In this document: positions 11,941-24,270 of the stretch, piece by piece
Numbering within the stretch: position 1 is the first letter of the stretch
Layout of the letters: each line of letters begins with the position of its first letter
NCBI RefSeq assembly: GCF_024166365.1
Contig: NC_064842.1
Span: forward strand, 27,375,001 to 27,439,000
Source of the DNA: Elephas maximus indicus
Lineage: Eukaryota; Chordata; Mammalia; Proboscidea; Elephantidae
Reading direction: 5' to 3'
Length of the DNA stretch: 64,000 nt
Position numbers and translations under genes: made by a program
Notes under the pieces: model-generated
Databases searched by the model: none
What the model saw: the letters and a program-made list of their open reading frames with translations, nothing else
What the model was told of the DNA's origin: nothing

Positions 11941-11969
11941 TATTGATTATAATTTTATTATAATCAATA
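11941..11969. repeat. Perfect 13-bp inverted repeat, 3-nt loop
   Basis: TATTGATTATAAT at 11941-11953 and its exact complement at 11957-11969, all A/T except one base per arm. Confidence 0.8.
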
Positions 11970-12021
11970 ATAAACATAAAAATAAATTTTAAATTAAAAG
12001 TTGAAAAAAAAAAAACAGCTA

Positions 12022-12350
12022 GAAATAGAAATACCATATGATCCAGCAATCCCATTCCTAGGAATATATCCTAGAGATATAAGAGCCAACACACGAATAG
12101 ATACATGCACTCCCATGTTCACTGCAGCATTACTCACAATAGCAAAAAGATGGAAACAATCTAAGTGCCATCAACAGATAAATGGATAAACAAATCATGG
12201 TACATACACACAATGGAATACTATGCAATGATAAAGAACAATGATGAATCTGCAAAACATCTCAGAACATGGATGAATCTGGAGGGCATTATGCTGAGTG
12301 AAATAAGTCAATCACAAAAGGGCAAATATTCTATGAGACCACTACTATAA
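12022..12350 (+). pseudogene. L1 ORF2 C-terminal fragment
   Basis: [19 protein letters not shown], then [17 protein letters not shown] and, after a frameshift near 12175, IHTMEYYAMIKN, LEGIMLSEISQSQ and a stop. Same C-terminal region as in the large L1; broken and truncated. Confidence 0.88.
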
Positions 12351-13547
12351 AAACTTCAAAAAAAAAGCTCTACACACAGAAAGAAACAATCTTTGATGGT
12401 TACAAGGGAGAGAGACATGGGAAGCGAAATCACTAACTAGATAGTAGACAAGTGTTAACTTTGGTGAAGGGAAACACAATAAACAATATAGGGGAAGTTA
12501 GCATAACTTGACCAAGGCAAAGGAAGATACTTTGAGGAACACAAGGAAAAAAAAACAAAAAGAGGCAACCACAGCAAACACTAGAGCACATACAATCCTA
12601 CAACAACAATAAAAACAAACAGTAACTTACAAGCAAATACACAGGCAGAAAAGTATGCTGAATAGGGGAAGGAGGACGTATAGGACTATGCTGACGTACT
12701 TACATAGGTTAGGCTGTGGATATTTTTACATACATATTTGTACGTACAGCATGTATAGTAATATATACAATAGAGCACAAAAGGGGCACAGTCACAGAAG
12801 CTTCCTGGACACAACCAAACACCTTGGGGGATGGAGTTACTGGAACTAAGGGCTGGGCACCATGGCCATCTAGGTCAACTGGCATAACATAGTTCGTAAA
12901 GAAAATGTTCTACATCGTACTTTGGTGAGTAGCTTCTGGGGTCTTAAAAGCTTGCAAGAAGCCACCTATCTCTTTGTCCCATCCCATTTGGAGCAAAGGA
13001 GAATGAAGAAAGCCAAAGATACAAGGAAAATACTAGTTTAAAGGACTAATGGACCACAGCCTCCACCAGCCTGAGCCCAGAAGAACTAGGTGGTGCCCAG
13101 CTACCACCACTGACTGCTCTACAGGGATTACAATGGAGGGTCCCAGAAAGAGCTGAAGAAAAATGTAGAACAAAATTCAAATTCACAAAAAAGACCAGTC
13201 TTACTGGTCTGACAGAGGTTGGAGGAACCCCTGAGACTATGGCCCCCCGGATTCTTCTAACTCAGAACTGAAGCCACTCCCGAAGTTCACCTTCAGCTAA
13301 AAATTAGACAGGCCTATAAAACAAACAACACACAAGAGGAACATGCTTCTTAGATCAATCAAGTATACGAGACCAAATGGGCAACACCTGCCCAAACGCA
13401 AAGACGAGAATGTAGGAAAGTGCTGACACATTGCAGGGATTTCAGCCGACATCACAAAACAATTTGTGTATAAATTTTTAAATGAGAAACTAATTTGCTC
13501 TGTAAATTCTCACCTAAAGCATTAAAAAAAAAAAAAAAAAAAAAAAA

Positions 13548-13960
13548 CCCTCTCCATCCTCACAGACATTGCTTTAGTTCAGACTGCCGTCTTTTCTGAC
13601 CTGTATTATTATAACTGCACACCTGCTTTTCCCTCTCCCCCATCCTGGCCCAGCAATCTGTTTTCACACACCTGTCAAATTCATATTGCAAACAAGACAC
13701 TGCTTAAAATTTTTCAATGGTTCTTCCCCACAGCCCTCTGGATCAAGGCCAGTTCTTAGCATGGCTTGCACAAGCTCTCACCATCCAGCTCCTGCCTCTC
13801 CAGCCTCATACTCCAACCGCCCCCAGTTTACACTGCTCTAGCCTTACTGGTCATGATCCGCAGATGGACTACTCTCTTCCCTCCCTGCCTCTGTACCTGC
13901 TGTTCACTCTGGCTAAAATGTTCTTGCTCTCATTAAAATACGTATTTGACACACATAAAA
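13548..13960 (+). repeat. L2 LINE, right part
   Basis: Continues the L2 broken at 11097 (CCTCACAGACATTGC, then the pyrimidine-rich TCTCACCATCCAGCTCCTGC region). Confidence 0.6.
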
Positions 13961-14559
13961 CATTAACCACAAAATCACCACCCCAGATTTTGGTGTATCA
14001 TTCCATTTTACTTTTATTAATTTTTTAAATATATTTAATACATGTATCAAATGTAACATCTTTAATAATACAAAACTCTACATGTTATATATCCATTATA
14101 AAGCATATGAACACCCATAAACGTACCACCCAAAGAAAGAGCTAGAACACTACTAATAACTTGTATCTATCTGTTCCTCTCCTAGCCCATCCTTCTGTCC
14201 CAACTGCACAAGGGTAATTACTATGCTAAATTTTGGCTTATCATTCCATTCCTTTTTTAAGAAAAACAAACACAGTTTTATTGCATACATGTGGCTAGAC
14301 AACATAGTTTGGTTTTGTTTGTTTTTGTTTGGTATTGAGCTCAATAAAAATAGTATACCATATATGGTCTCTTAGACCTTGCCTGTCTTCTTAACATTTT
14401 CCAACATTGGTACTTATTTGTGAGGTATAGCTGTAACTCATTCACTTTCACTCTTCAATAATACACTACAGTATAGATATGCTAATTTATTTATTCATTC
14501 CCCTGCAGACAGACATTTGTTTTTCCAGTTCTTCACTGATAGTGAATGTTATGAATTTT
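13961..14559. other. No gene recognised
   Basis: AT-rich intergenic sequence; may be old L1 3' sequence, but I cannot assign it. Confidence 0.35.
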
Positions 14560-15330
14560 TAAAAAATACATATTTTTGTTGTTGCTGTTGACAATATACA
14601 CAGCAAAACATAGACCAATTCAACAATTTCTACATGTACAATTCAGTGACATTGATTATTCTTCCAGTTGTGCAACCATTTTCACTCCCCTTTTTCAAGT
14701 TGTTCCTCCCCATTAACATAAACTCATTGCCCCCTAAGGCTCCTATCTAATCTTTCCAGTTACTGTTGACAATTTGATCCCATATAAACAGATCTTAAAA
14801 GAGCTCAATGCTCAAGGCAGACATTCTTTACTAGTTAAGCTAAACTACTGTTTGGTTTTTGAGAAGACTTGAGGGGATATTTTTGGTTTGAGCTTTAAGG
14901 ATTATCTCAGGACAATAGTTTCATGGGTTCATCTAGCCTTCCCAGCTCCAGAAAATCTGGATTCCATGAGAATTTACAATTCCATTCTGCATTTCCCCCC
15001 ACTGATCAGAATTTGTCTATAGAATCTTTGATCAAAATGTCAGTAATGTTATCCAGACACCATCGAGTTCTGGTCTCATGGCAAAGAGGCAGTTGTTCAT
15101 GGAAGCAATTAGCCTGACATTTCATTTCCTCCTCCTTCTTCCTCTGTCGCTCCAGGCGAATACAGACCAATTGGATGGCCGCTTGTAAACTTTTAAGACC
15201 CAAGATTGTACGCGCGATGAACTAGGAGGTAGAACAGAAGCACTAAACATGATTATTAGGCCAATTAACTGGAATGTCCCATGAAACCATGACCCTAAAC
15301 CTCCTAACCAAGGAACCAAATCCCATGTGG
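14560..15330 (-). mobile_element. L1 3'UTR, minus strand
   Basis: TTGACAATATACACAGCAAA, CAATTCAGTGACATTGATTA and the block GATGGCCGCTTGTAAACTT, which parallels GATGGCCACTTGTTAGCCTT in the L1 at 361-390, mark an L1 3' end in reverse orientation. No coding sequence remains. Confidence 0.65.
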
Positions 15331-15359
15331 TGTTTGGTTGTACATAAGTAGACTCAGCA

Positions 15360-16740
15360 GCTACTCTTTTTTTCCATTGTTGTTAATGTATCTATCACAC
15401 AACTTTTTACCAATTCAACTTTTTACAGGTGTACAACTTATTGACAGCAATTACATGAATCAGCTGTGCAACTCTGCCCTTAATATGATTCTTCCATCAC
15501 CACCAACTGAAACTCATACATATCTCCTGGGGCACACGTGCAAGTTCCTATACACCTAGGAGTCGTAAGCTAGGTCAGAGGTTATGTGAATGTTCAACTT
15601 TGTGAGGTGTAACTAATTTCTAAAGCAGCAGTGGCTATTTGCACACCCATAACAATGCATGAGTTCCCACAGATCTTCTTCAGCACCTGGCACTGACAGA
15701 CTAATTTTTGCAAATTTAGTGGACGTAAAGTAGAATCTCATTATCATCTTGATTTAAATTTCCCTGACGATCAATGCTGCTGAAGCATCTGTTTACGAAC
15801 CCTATGTATCTCCTCTTCTATGAAACGTCTTTCCAAGTATTATTACTGAGTTTTTTAGAATACAAACTATATATTCTTATTACTAATCCTTTGTCAATTA
15901 TTTGTATTATAAATCTCTCTCCTCAAGATGTGACTTGTCCTTTCACTTAAATTGTTTGTTTACTTAACCAGCCAAGCCCAAGCCCGTTGCTGTGGAGTGA
16001 TTCCAACTCATAGTGACCCTACAGGACAAAGTAGAACTGCCCTAGAGGGTTTCCAAGGAGCGGCTGGCAAATTTGAACTGCCCACCTTTTGGTTAGCAGC
16101 TGAAATCTTAACCACTGCACCACCAGGGCTCCATTTGCTTAACAGAGGTCCTTAATTTAAATATAGTTGATTTAATCATATTTTATATTTAGTGCTTTGT
16201 GTCTAAAGAAATTCCTATCCCAAGAATTTTTTCATATAAACATTCAACATTTTTGCCTTTTGCATTTAAGCCCTTAATATATTTGGAACTGACTGCTGTG
16301 TAAGCTGTGAGGCAGAAATCAAAATATTTTTTCCCCGTATGGATAACCACTTGTTCCAGCACTATTTATGGAGTAAGTTCTTCCTGTCCCCACTGATTGC
16401 CATGTCACCTCTGTCATATCTAAAGGTCAACATACATGTGAGTTAGTCTCCAGGCTCCTTATTTTGTTCAGCTGGTTAGAATGCCTCCCTCTGCACCTCA
16501 CATGATACTATCTCTACAATAAACCACAGTGTCTTTTCAGGTAGGTCTCCTCAAGTTCTTCAAATTCAGAAGCATCTTGGCCACTCTTAGTCCTCTGCTC
16601 TTCCATATACATTTTAATTTCTGCTTGTCAAGTTTAACAAAACCTCTGTTGGAGCTGCCCTTGGAAAGGATATTGAATCTGCAGATTGATTTAGGGAGAA
16701 TAAACAGCTTTACAACCTTTTAACTTATATCTACCCATGA
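15360..16740 (-). mobile_element. Old L1 fragment(s), minus strand, split by an AfroSINE
   Basis: Features of old mammalian L1 3' regions in reverse: GTGTACAACTTATTGACAGC, GCAACTCTGCCCTTAATATG, then GATAACCACTTGTTCCAGCA. The AfroSINE at 15964-16132 sits inside it. Boundaries and subfamily cannot be set by eye. Confidence 0.5.
15964..16132 (-). mobile_element. AfroSINE
   Basis: Reverse orientation: AAGCCCGTTGCTGTGGAGTG at left through TTAACCACTGCACCACCAGG at right. Confidence 0.92.
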
Positions 16741-17379
16741 ATATAGACAGTTCATTTGTTCCTCCCTCCCTTGCTTCTTCATCTTTATCGATCAAGTCTC
16801 AAATCAGGCCTTAACCACTGCCTTCCCTGAATATCCCCACCAACTGAAGTAGAACAAAGGCATTTTTTATGTGCAGATGTTTAAGATAACTGAAACAGTC
16901 CAAGAAAAAGACAATGTGGAGTGAGTTGGAGGTTTGTTGCTTGAATGGTGGCACCATTATTGAATCTATCAAGAATCTGAGAAGAGTAAGATTAGACTGG
17001 TTTTGGACATATTGAGTTTGAGATACCTGTATGTCCCCCTAGAGGAGTCTATGTTCTTCAGGAAAGAGGAGTCTGGGTGGAGATATTGACTGAATGAGAT
17101 TGCCCATTGAAACTGTATAGGCTAAGAAGGCAACTAATGACATACCCTTGGGGACACCATCATTTAAGCGGGCAGAAGAAGAAAGGAAACCATGAAAATG
17201 GCTAAGAAATGATCAGAAAAGTAGATGATTAATTATCCAGAAGAGTAACGTACAAAGGGAACCAGGGAAAGGAGAGTTTTGAGGAAAGAGTGGCCAAGAC
17301 TGTCCAACCACAAAGAGAAGAAAAACCACTGGAAAGGTCACTAATGGGTAAAGAAACCTGTTGTACTGGGATGGCTTAT
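16741..17379. other. No gene recognised
   Basis: Unique-looking intergenic sequence with no open frame or repeat I can name. Confidence 0.4.
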
Positions 17380-17384
17380 GAGTT

Positions 17385-17732
17385 CCTGTGATGCTGGAAA
17401 CTATGCCATCGGTATTTCAAACACCAGCAGTTACCCACTGTGGACACGTTTCAGCAGAGCTTCCAGATTAAGACAGACTAGGAAGAAAGGCCTGGCAATC
17501 TACTTCAAAAATTAGCCAATGAAAACCTTAAAGACCACAACAGAATATTGTCTGATACAGTGCTGGAAGATGAGCCCCCTAGGTTGGAAAGGCACTCAAA
17601 CAGGGGCCACAACAATGGACTGGAACATACCAACAACTAGGAAGATGGTACAGGACTGGGCAACATTTTGTTCTATTATACATAAGGTTACCAACAGTCG
17701 CAGCTGACTTGATGGCAACTAACAACAAAGAA
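17385..17732 (+). mobile_element. RTE-derived non-autonomous element
   Basis: GGAAACTATGCCATCGGTAT, then GTTTCAGCAGAGCTTCCAGA, a middle shared with the tRNA-Gly SINEs (ATTAGCCAATGAAAACC) and the tail GACTTGATGGCAACTAACAA. There is no tRNA head. It is related to the RTE/BovB-like LINE whose 3' ends lie at 40150 and 47890. Confidence 0.65.
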
Positions 17733-17784
17733 AACTGACTTCACTGAGGTAAAGAGAGAATGAGAGGAGAAGGTGGTTGGCACA

Positions 17785-17941
17785 CAGTACCCATTGCCAT
17801 CCAGTTGATCCTGACTCATAACGACCCTATAAGACAGAGTAGAACTGCCCCATAGGGTTCCCAAGAAGCAGCTGGTAGATTCAAACTGCCGACCTTTTGG
17901 TTAGCAGCTGAACTGTTAACCACTACACCACCAGTGCTCTG
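17785..17941 (-). mobile_element. AfroSINE
   Basis: Reverse copy: GATCCTGACTCATAACGACC at left, TTAACCACTACACCACCAGT at right. Confidence 0.9.
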
Positions 17942-19194
17942 GCACATAGTAGGCATTCAAATATTAGTTGAGGCATGCCTGAGAGAAACATAACTCTAAA
18001 TGAATTCAGCTATGAATGGAGGGAGGATGATAGCAGAATATCTCTAAGGAGAAATAGGATACTACAAAATCTGATCTCAACCCACAAACCAGCCTCCTCA
18101 GTTCAGACAGCAGAGCAAGCAGCAGAGTGAGGAAGATTCTGAATGAGTGTTTCTTTAGAGAAATAAATAGATATGGGATCTGTAATCAGACAAGAAGTGA
18201 TAAGAATCAGTTAATGTTGGAGTCACAGATGTCGATGATAAGGAGACTTCTGGACGTATATTCATCAACGCAAAGACGACCCAGGCTCCGAATGTTTACC
18301 TCCCTGTCTTTAAAGTTCTTATTTTACTGGCACTACTGACTTTTTTTTTTTTTACTGACTTACTCTAAGCCTCCTTAGTGTAGGAGTCCAGCTTATTGTT
18401 TCAAGTCACACCTTATATTCTTTAATACACACATAGGCACTCAAACGTGCAGATTCTTTTGTCTTTAGAAAAACAAGGCATCTGTCATCAGATTAGATCA
18501 ACAATATGTTTATGGGAGCCACTCCATCACACAACAAGCTGAGAGAAGATACTGTAAATATTTAATGAAATCAGGAGACTCTTAGTAACTATAATTGACA
18601 TAAAATATATTAAAATATTTTTAAGGAGGTTATTCTTTCTTACAGAAAAATGTACCAAAGCCTAGAATATACCTGCTATGGAACAGAAAATGAGTTCTCC
18701 AACTAAGTGTCTCGGGAAACCACTTCCCATTCTCAATCTAGCACAAATTAAATGTACCCAAAGAAAACACACAGTTCATTCACTTTAATGGCTAACAATA
18801 CCTTAGGTCGCTCTGTAGATAAATATGTATGTAAGATGGATATGTAGGGTTATCATTTCCTAGGGTTTTTTGTTTGTTTCTCCCTTTCACTTCCAATGTA
18901 CCCAGATGTACATATGATAGAACTACTTTTGGGGCAAGGTCAGCTTATCACGAGAGGGGGGTCTGTCTCACAGGAAATGAGCAGGAATGGTGCTTATGAT
19001 GCAGGAGATGACCTTCCCCACCATTGTTAAATGAGGTTCTAAAACCAGAGAGGGTGCCTATAATACCCAATCCAGTCACTACCATAAGCACTTCCTCAGT
19101 ATCTTTTCACCCTTTTCCTCCATTAATCTCTTATGTTCTTTCTGTGAGCACCTACTATGTGCTGAGCCTGGAAGGGCTGCCGACAGAGTTCCTC
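17942..19194. other. No gene recognised
   Basis: Intergenic sequence downstream of MTR with no supported feature. Confidence 0.4.
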
Positions 19195-19420
19195 AGAAGC
19201 TACCATTTATTAGGCACTTATTTGTGTGCCAGCTACCATGTTAACTGCTTTACAGCAACATCTCATTTAATCTGCACACCTCATGCCCACAAAATAGGAA
19301 TGAATATTGTTCTCCCTACTTCACAGCTGAGAAGTCTGAGTGTTGGAGATCTTAAGTCATTTGCCCAAGTCATATATGCAAGTAGGTGGCAAAGCTGAAA
19401 TCTGAATCCAGGTATATCCA
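19195..19420 (-). repeat. MIR
   Basis: TTATTAGGCACTTATTTGTG through AGTCATTTGCCCAAGTCA and AGGTGGCAAAGCTGAA, the reverse complement of a near-complete MIR. Confidence 0.65.
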
Positions 19421-19429
19421 GACTCACCG

Positions 19430-20545
19430 TTTCCCCTTTTGAAACAACTGAGAACACGTCAGCGTGCTATTCCTAAATTGTATGAGTGTGGAGTTGGGTC
19501 AGCACAGAAACAGAAGACTTTATAGTAAGTGGAGAGCTGTACTGCACCTTAGAGAATGAGCTTAAATTTGGATAAAAAGAAGACGGGAGGAAGACAGCTT
19601 GTGGGTCAAGGGCAGGAATGAGCTAGGTATGTGTAAGGGGCTGTCCTTGAGGCCAGGGTATACACCTTGCCCAGGATTTCACCCCCTGCCTGCTCCCAGT
19701 GCCTCTTGAGTGGAATGACATTCCATCACTCACCTGTCCAACTCTGCACTGGACGCCCGGCTCAGGCGAGAGCCTGCTCGGTCCCGCAAACAACAGAAAG
19801 ATGGTCGCTGCCGGCACATGGCAGAGGAGCTGCTGCAACGCTCTTTCTTCACTATTTTTTTTGGAGGGGAAGGAGGAGTGGATGGAATATGAAATTATGG
19901 GACCAAAATGCTCACAGAAAATCACTGCATTTGACCACCTTGGTGCAAACAGCTTAAGAATTTCTGAAAAGCAAGCGGTGAGAGTGTGTCTTTTGCCATC
20001 GGGGCCTCTGCAGCCATTTAATGGAGCCTTTAGAAAATGAGGTCTTCTGGAGAGAGAGGGTTACACTTTCTTCCCCGTCAGGGTCTATGCTGTAACCACC
20101 TGGATTAAAATATATCATTTCTCACAGCATCATAGGGTCACATTTCTCTATTCAACTGAGCTTCAGGCTTTTTTTTTAAGAGAAAGACAATTAAAGGAAT
20201 AAGTGGCCTCCTAGATCCAAAGTAAAAATGGAAAAAAGCAAGCTGACTCATTTTGAAACAAAAAAACACCTCTACCTCCAGCCTGTCCCAGTCCTGAGGG
20301 ATCAGAGTCGCCTTCAGAGCGCTGCTGGCTGCTCTCACACTCACAGCCCCTATAGAACAGCCGTGTGGTTCCAGGCACCGTAGGCAGACCCAGCCCTCTA
20401 AGGGCTCCAGAAAGCAGCGCTTCCAAACCTGAAGCCGGGCAGGTATTAGGCAGATATGAATGGGTTAGTTGCTATTGTTGTTTTTAAGGCACTCTGGATT
20501 ACGTTTCCTTGAGGATCACACAGTACGGAAAAGGTCAAAATAAAG
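19430..20545 (-). other. MTR: Probable start of the MTR 3' UTR; extent not determined
   Basis: The sequence directly after the MTR stop on the minus strand is mostly unique and holds no recognised repeat down to the MIR near 19420. A 3' UTR must begin at 20545. I see no AATAAA in the gene sense that I would trust as the end; an ATTAAA variant lies at 20017-20022. The outer limit given here is only the edge of the repeat-poor stretch. Confidence 0.4.
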
Positions 20546-20656
<111 letters not shown>

Positions 20657-21052
20657 TCATTATATCAAAGTGATATATAAGTTTCTACAGTATTTGCCAA
20701 GAAACACTAAGTACATCCCATTTCTTATGTTAATAGCAATCTACCAAGTTAAACGGAAATAAAGATTTATCTATCTACCTATCAAATTATCTTATTCTCT
20801 GGGCAGAAAAACAACATGCAGTAAATATCTGATGTTGGGTGGCTGGGGTGTACGTGAGGTTTATGTATAGTAGGGGGGCAGGGGATAGAATCGGGGTAAT
20901 GGGTTGAAATCAAATTAAGACTTAAATGGGTAAATTTCTACATCCTCCCTCCCCTCATTTTATTCTTATTCACATGTAAAATAAAATAGGTTCTAGAGTT
21001 CCATTGGAAGAAAGAAAGGTACCTAGGAAAGCCATATGCAGTGAAACGGCTA

Positions 21053-21244
<192 letters not shown>

Positions 21245-21599
21245 TCAACAAAAACCTGGGAATGAAAATGAACTCAGGCCTTATAGGTGGACAGGTGAGA
21301 TAGCAAGAAAGCTGTGGCCAGACTAGTCCAGCACATTCCTGTCAAGGGGATGACCAAATTCAAGACACGCAGCTCTTCTCTAACCCAGGGGCTCAGGACT
21401 AGAAAAGACATCCTATATTCTTAACGCCCAGTCATTCAAGATCATCTACAGAGGCCCCGATTAGCTTCTAATCCTAAGTCTACTCATGCCAGGAGCTCTA
21501 ACCCTGGAAATGAGAGCACCATCTGAATAGTCCTCTAAGAGCTACTGGCTAATGACATTAGGGATGACCACAACAGTATTTAGAAAGAAAAGATACTTT

Positions 21600-21775
21600 T
21601 TCTTAGGATTTTGAAACTCAAAGGGCCCCTAAGGCCACCTAGTCTAAGCCACTCATTTTACGGATAAGGATGGACAAAAGCAACACAAAGGTTAAGTGCT
21701 TTGCCAAAGGTCACCTGGTGAGTTTATGGCAGAAATGGGACTCGAACACAGACCTCATGACTCCTAGTCAGTGTT
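21600..21775 (-). repeat. MIR-like repeat in the MTR intron
   Basis: CTCATTTTACGGATAAGGAT, AGGTCACCTGGTGAGTTTAT and ACTCGAACACAGACCTCATG follow the reverse MIR layout; old. Confidence 0.55.
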
Positions 21776-22263
21776 GTTTCTGCTAAACCAGACTCAACAC
21801 AGCCTCACAGTTCACTTAAAACTAGATTCTTTCAATTTCATCAGACTGGACTGCATGCTTTTGATTAATTCCACTGAAAATTGTGGATTTTTCCTGGGTC
21901 ATCTCAACTATTTTAACTATGCAATAAGAACAGTAATTGGCATTATGCAGGCAACAATGCACAGCCACAGAACCATGATCAATTCTGCTCTGGGCCAAGA
22001 AGCACTAAGGCCTCAAAAGGACAGGTGCCAATTTCTGCTTTTCAACTATTTGAATCAATCTGACAAAACATAGAAGAGAATTATGGTGATTGATGAGGAT
22101 ATAAATGTTATTAACTTTGACAGTGTAGAAGTAAAGAGAAAAGAGAGCTGAAGAGGGTGGGAACCCTACAAGAGGGGTGTCCAGAGATGCCGGCTATAAC
22201 CAATGGAACAAGAAATTAATAGGAAGACGGGGCAGGAGAGGTATAGGGCAGTATACATATATT

Positions 22264-22428
22264 AAAAAACCCAAGCCTGTTGCCGTTGAGTCGATTCTAA
22301 CTCATAGTGACCCTGTAAGACAGAGTAGAACTGCCCCATAGGGTTTCCAAGGAGTGGCTGGTAGATTTGAACTGCTGACCTTTTGGTTGGCAGCCAAGGC
22401 TCATAACATGTGCCTCCAGTGCTCCATA
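22264..22428 (-). mobile_element. AfroSINE in the MTR intron
   Basis: TTGCCGTTGAGTCGATTCTA at left; the head complement at right is degraded (CATAACATGTGCCTCCAGTG). Same strand as MTR. Confidence 0.9.
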
Positions 22429-22649
22429 AGGCAGTATACATAAGCTAAATTCCCATTCATTATAGGTAAAGAGATAATAAGTAAAACTGATAATCTAAAA
22501 ATGTTGGTATGAGAATATTATTTACTAATATGGAGATAAATATCAGAATAAATAGCAAAAAGCAAGGAAGAAAGAGATAATGAGTGATTTCTTGTTATAA
22601 GCCCTTCCATATTTTTTGATTGCTAACCATATGTACCATTAAAACTCAA

Positions 22650-22813
22650 AAAAACCAAGCCCATTGCCACCGAGTCGATTCTGACTCATTGTGACCCCAC
22701 AGGACAGAGAAGAACTGTCCCGTAGGGTTTCCAAGGAGCGGCTGGTGGATTTGAACAGCCACCCTTTGGGTTAGCAGCCTGAGGTCTTAACCACTGCACC
22801 ACTAGGGCTCCAC
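22650..22813 (-). mobile_element. AfroSINE in the MTR intron
   Basis: TTGCCACCGAGTCGATTCTG at left, TTAACCACTGCACCACTAGG at right. It ends only 73 bp from the exon 31 donor. Confidence 0.92.
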
Positions 22814-22885
22814 ACTGCCATTACTTTGATAATAATATACCTATTTAAAAAAGAAAGAACCACCCCTCTACTCTGCAGCACGTAC

Positions 22886-23078
22886 CTGTAGAAGGCTCGA
22901 TGTTGGCGAGTGTCCACATGGTAAGCTTCTCAGTGTGGTCAGGCTGGCTCGGGTAGCCAGGTGCTGGTCGGATGCCCTCATAGCGCAGCCTCCGCAGGCC
23001 AACCATGTCCAGCTGCTCGCTGCCACAGTAAGCCCACAACTCTTTGCGCACCCTTTCGTGGAGCTCCTCTGCAAAGGC
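22886..23078 (-). CDS. MTR: MTR exon 31: AdoMet-binding RPAPGYP
   Basis: This 193 bp exon encodes about residues 1136-1199: [31 protein letters not shown] and [24 protein letters not shown] is the AdoMet-binding motif; its Arg matches Arg1134 of E. coli MetH. The following Pro counts to 1173, the residue changed in the human cblG allele P1173L, and is intact here. The acceptor follows CCCCCAG. The end is phase 1, splitting a Gly codon with exon 32. Confidence 0.97.
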
Positions 23079-23860
23079 CTGGGGGCCCAGAGCACCAAGC
23101 ATGCTTAGGCAGAGGAAGGAACCCACAGCACCCATCCTCCCTCCACCCTGAAACCGAAGACCTAGATAGCAGGCACCTCATCTGGACTACACCCAGGGAA
23201 AATCTGGCAAGAGGGGACAGGCTGGGTTCTCAACTCCTTTGTACCTTTCCTAGCTGCTCGGCTGCTGATCTTGGCTTATACCTGGGCTCTGAAGTACCAC
23301 GCTTAATGATCTGAAGGTTCTAGGCCTTTTAGCATAAGAATTTTCCTATCAGTTTGCAGCTTATGGTGGCCATAAAGAGAAGATGAAATCTTTACAACGG
23401 AGAGTCCCCCACTGTCAGCCTCAGGGAAAGGAGTGAAGACCATCCCCTGGCTCAGGCTGCCCTACTCCAACCACAGTAAGCTGAAGAATCTATACAAGCC
23501 AACAGCATGAGAATGAGGGCTGTGAAACAAATTTGTTTCTAATTTTTCAGGCACCCTGGGAAAAAGTGACATCATAACAAGACATGAGAAATATGACAAA
23601 GAGGCCAAGTTTCTAAGGGTGACAGCCAACTACGGCATTGCTAAGGGTTTTTTCTTGCCCAAAAGATGATATATAAGAACAATTTGGAAATACACTAATG
23701 TAAAAATGTCTGTAATGTTAACGCCAGCAGCAAACAAAAACAAAACCCACAGCACTGGTACTGACGGCTGCCTAGTATGGGCACCCCTCATGGAACTCCC
23801 TCACTGCCCATAAGTCCCTCTACCCTTGGACTCTGGCCTAGGTGCACTGTGCTGCTTTAC

Positions 23861-24061
23861 CTCTGCCAGCCGGTCCCCCAGCGCCTTGACCATGATGCTG
23901 CTGTAGTCGTCACACTCCTCCTCATAGGCCCTGCTCAGTTCTTCGACCCCAAAGCAGGCAACGGCAAACAGCCCCAGGTAGTCCCGGACGCCGGACTCCA
24001 GAGGCGCGATGAAGTCTGAGAGGCAGTGGTATGGGTCTGTGCTGGCAGAGTCCTTCTCAGC
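23861..24061 (-). CDS. MTR: MTR exon 30: activation domain
   Basis: This 201 bp, phase-0 exon encodes 67 residues (about 1069-1135): [36 protein letters not shown] and [14 protein letters not shown]. The DYLGLFAV helix and [11 protein letters not shown] are typical of the methionine synthase activation domain. It is separated from exon 31 by 782 bp. Confidence 0.96.
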
Positions 24062-24194
24062 CTGAAAGCCAACGAATGGGCAGAGGCCAGCATTAGTGTG
24101 GCATGCTCCAAGGCATACAGGGAAAGCAATCTCCTAGCTTTAAATGAATGTAGGCTTCCCAGACAGGGGTAGCGGCCTCTTTTCTTCACTGTGA

Positions 24195-24270
24195 CATCCA
24201 AGCACTTACAATAGTGCCTGACCCACAGTAAGCCCTCAATAAGTTATTTGCTGAATAAGCAAATGAAATG
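24195..24270 (+). repeat. L2 3' fragment
   Basis: AATAGTGCCTGACCCACAGT followed by AAGCCCTCAATAAGTTATTT is the familiar L2 3' end. Confidence 0.45.

Larger units (their letters stand above)
11098..13547 (+). mobile_element. Composite L1 insertion with an internal tandem dimer
   Basis: Bounded by ten-base direct repeats, with a 23-base poly(A) at the right. In order: an ORF2 reverse-transcriptase fragment ([20 protein letters not shown]) joined directly to an L1 3' terminal segment (11112-11501); a second copy of the same chimera (11502-11890); an AT-rich stretch with a perfect hairpin; then the ORF2 C-terminus (12022-12350) and a 3'UTR (12351-13547). It may be one rearranged insertion or several nested ones. 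Confidence 0.75.

Noticed and set aside
1-20545. A second host gene downstream of MTR
   Set aside because: In human the next large gene on this side of MTR is RYR2, so I looked for its exons and for metallothionein-like sequence; none was found by eye.
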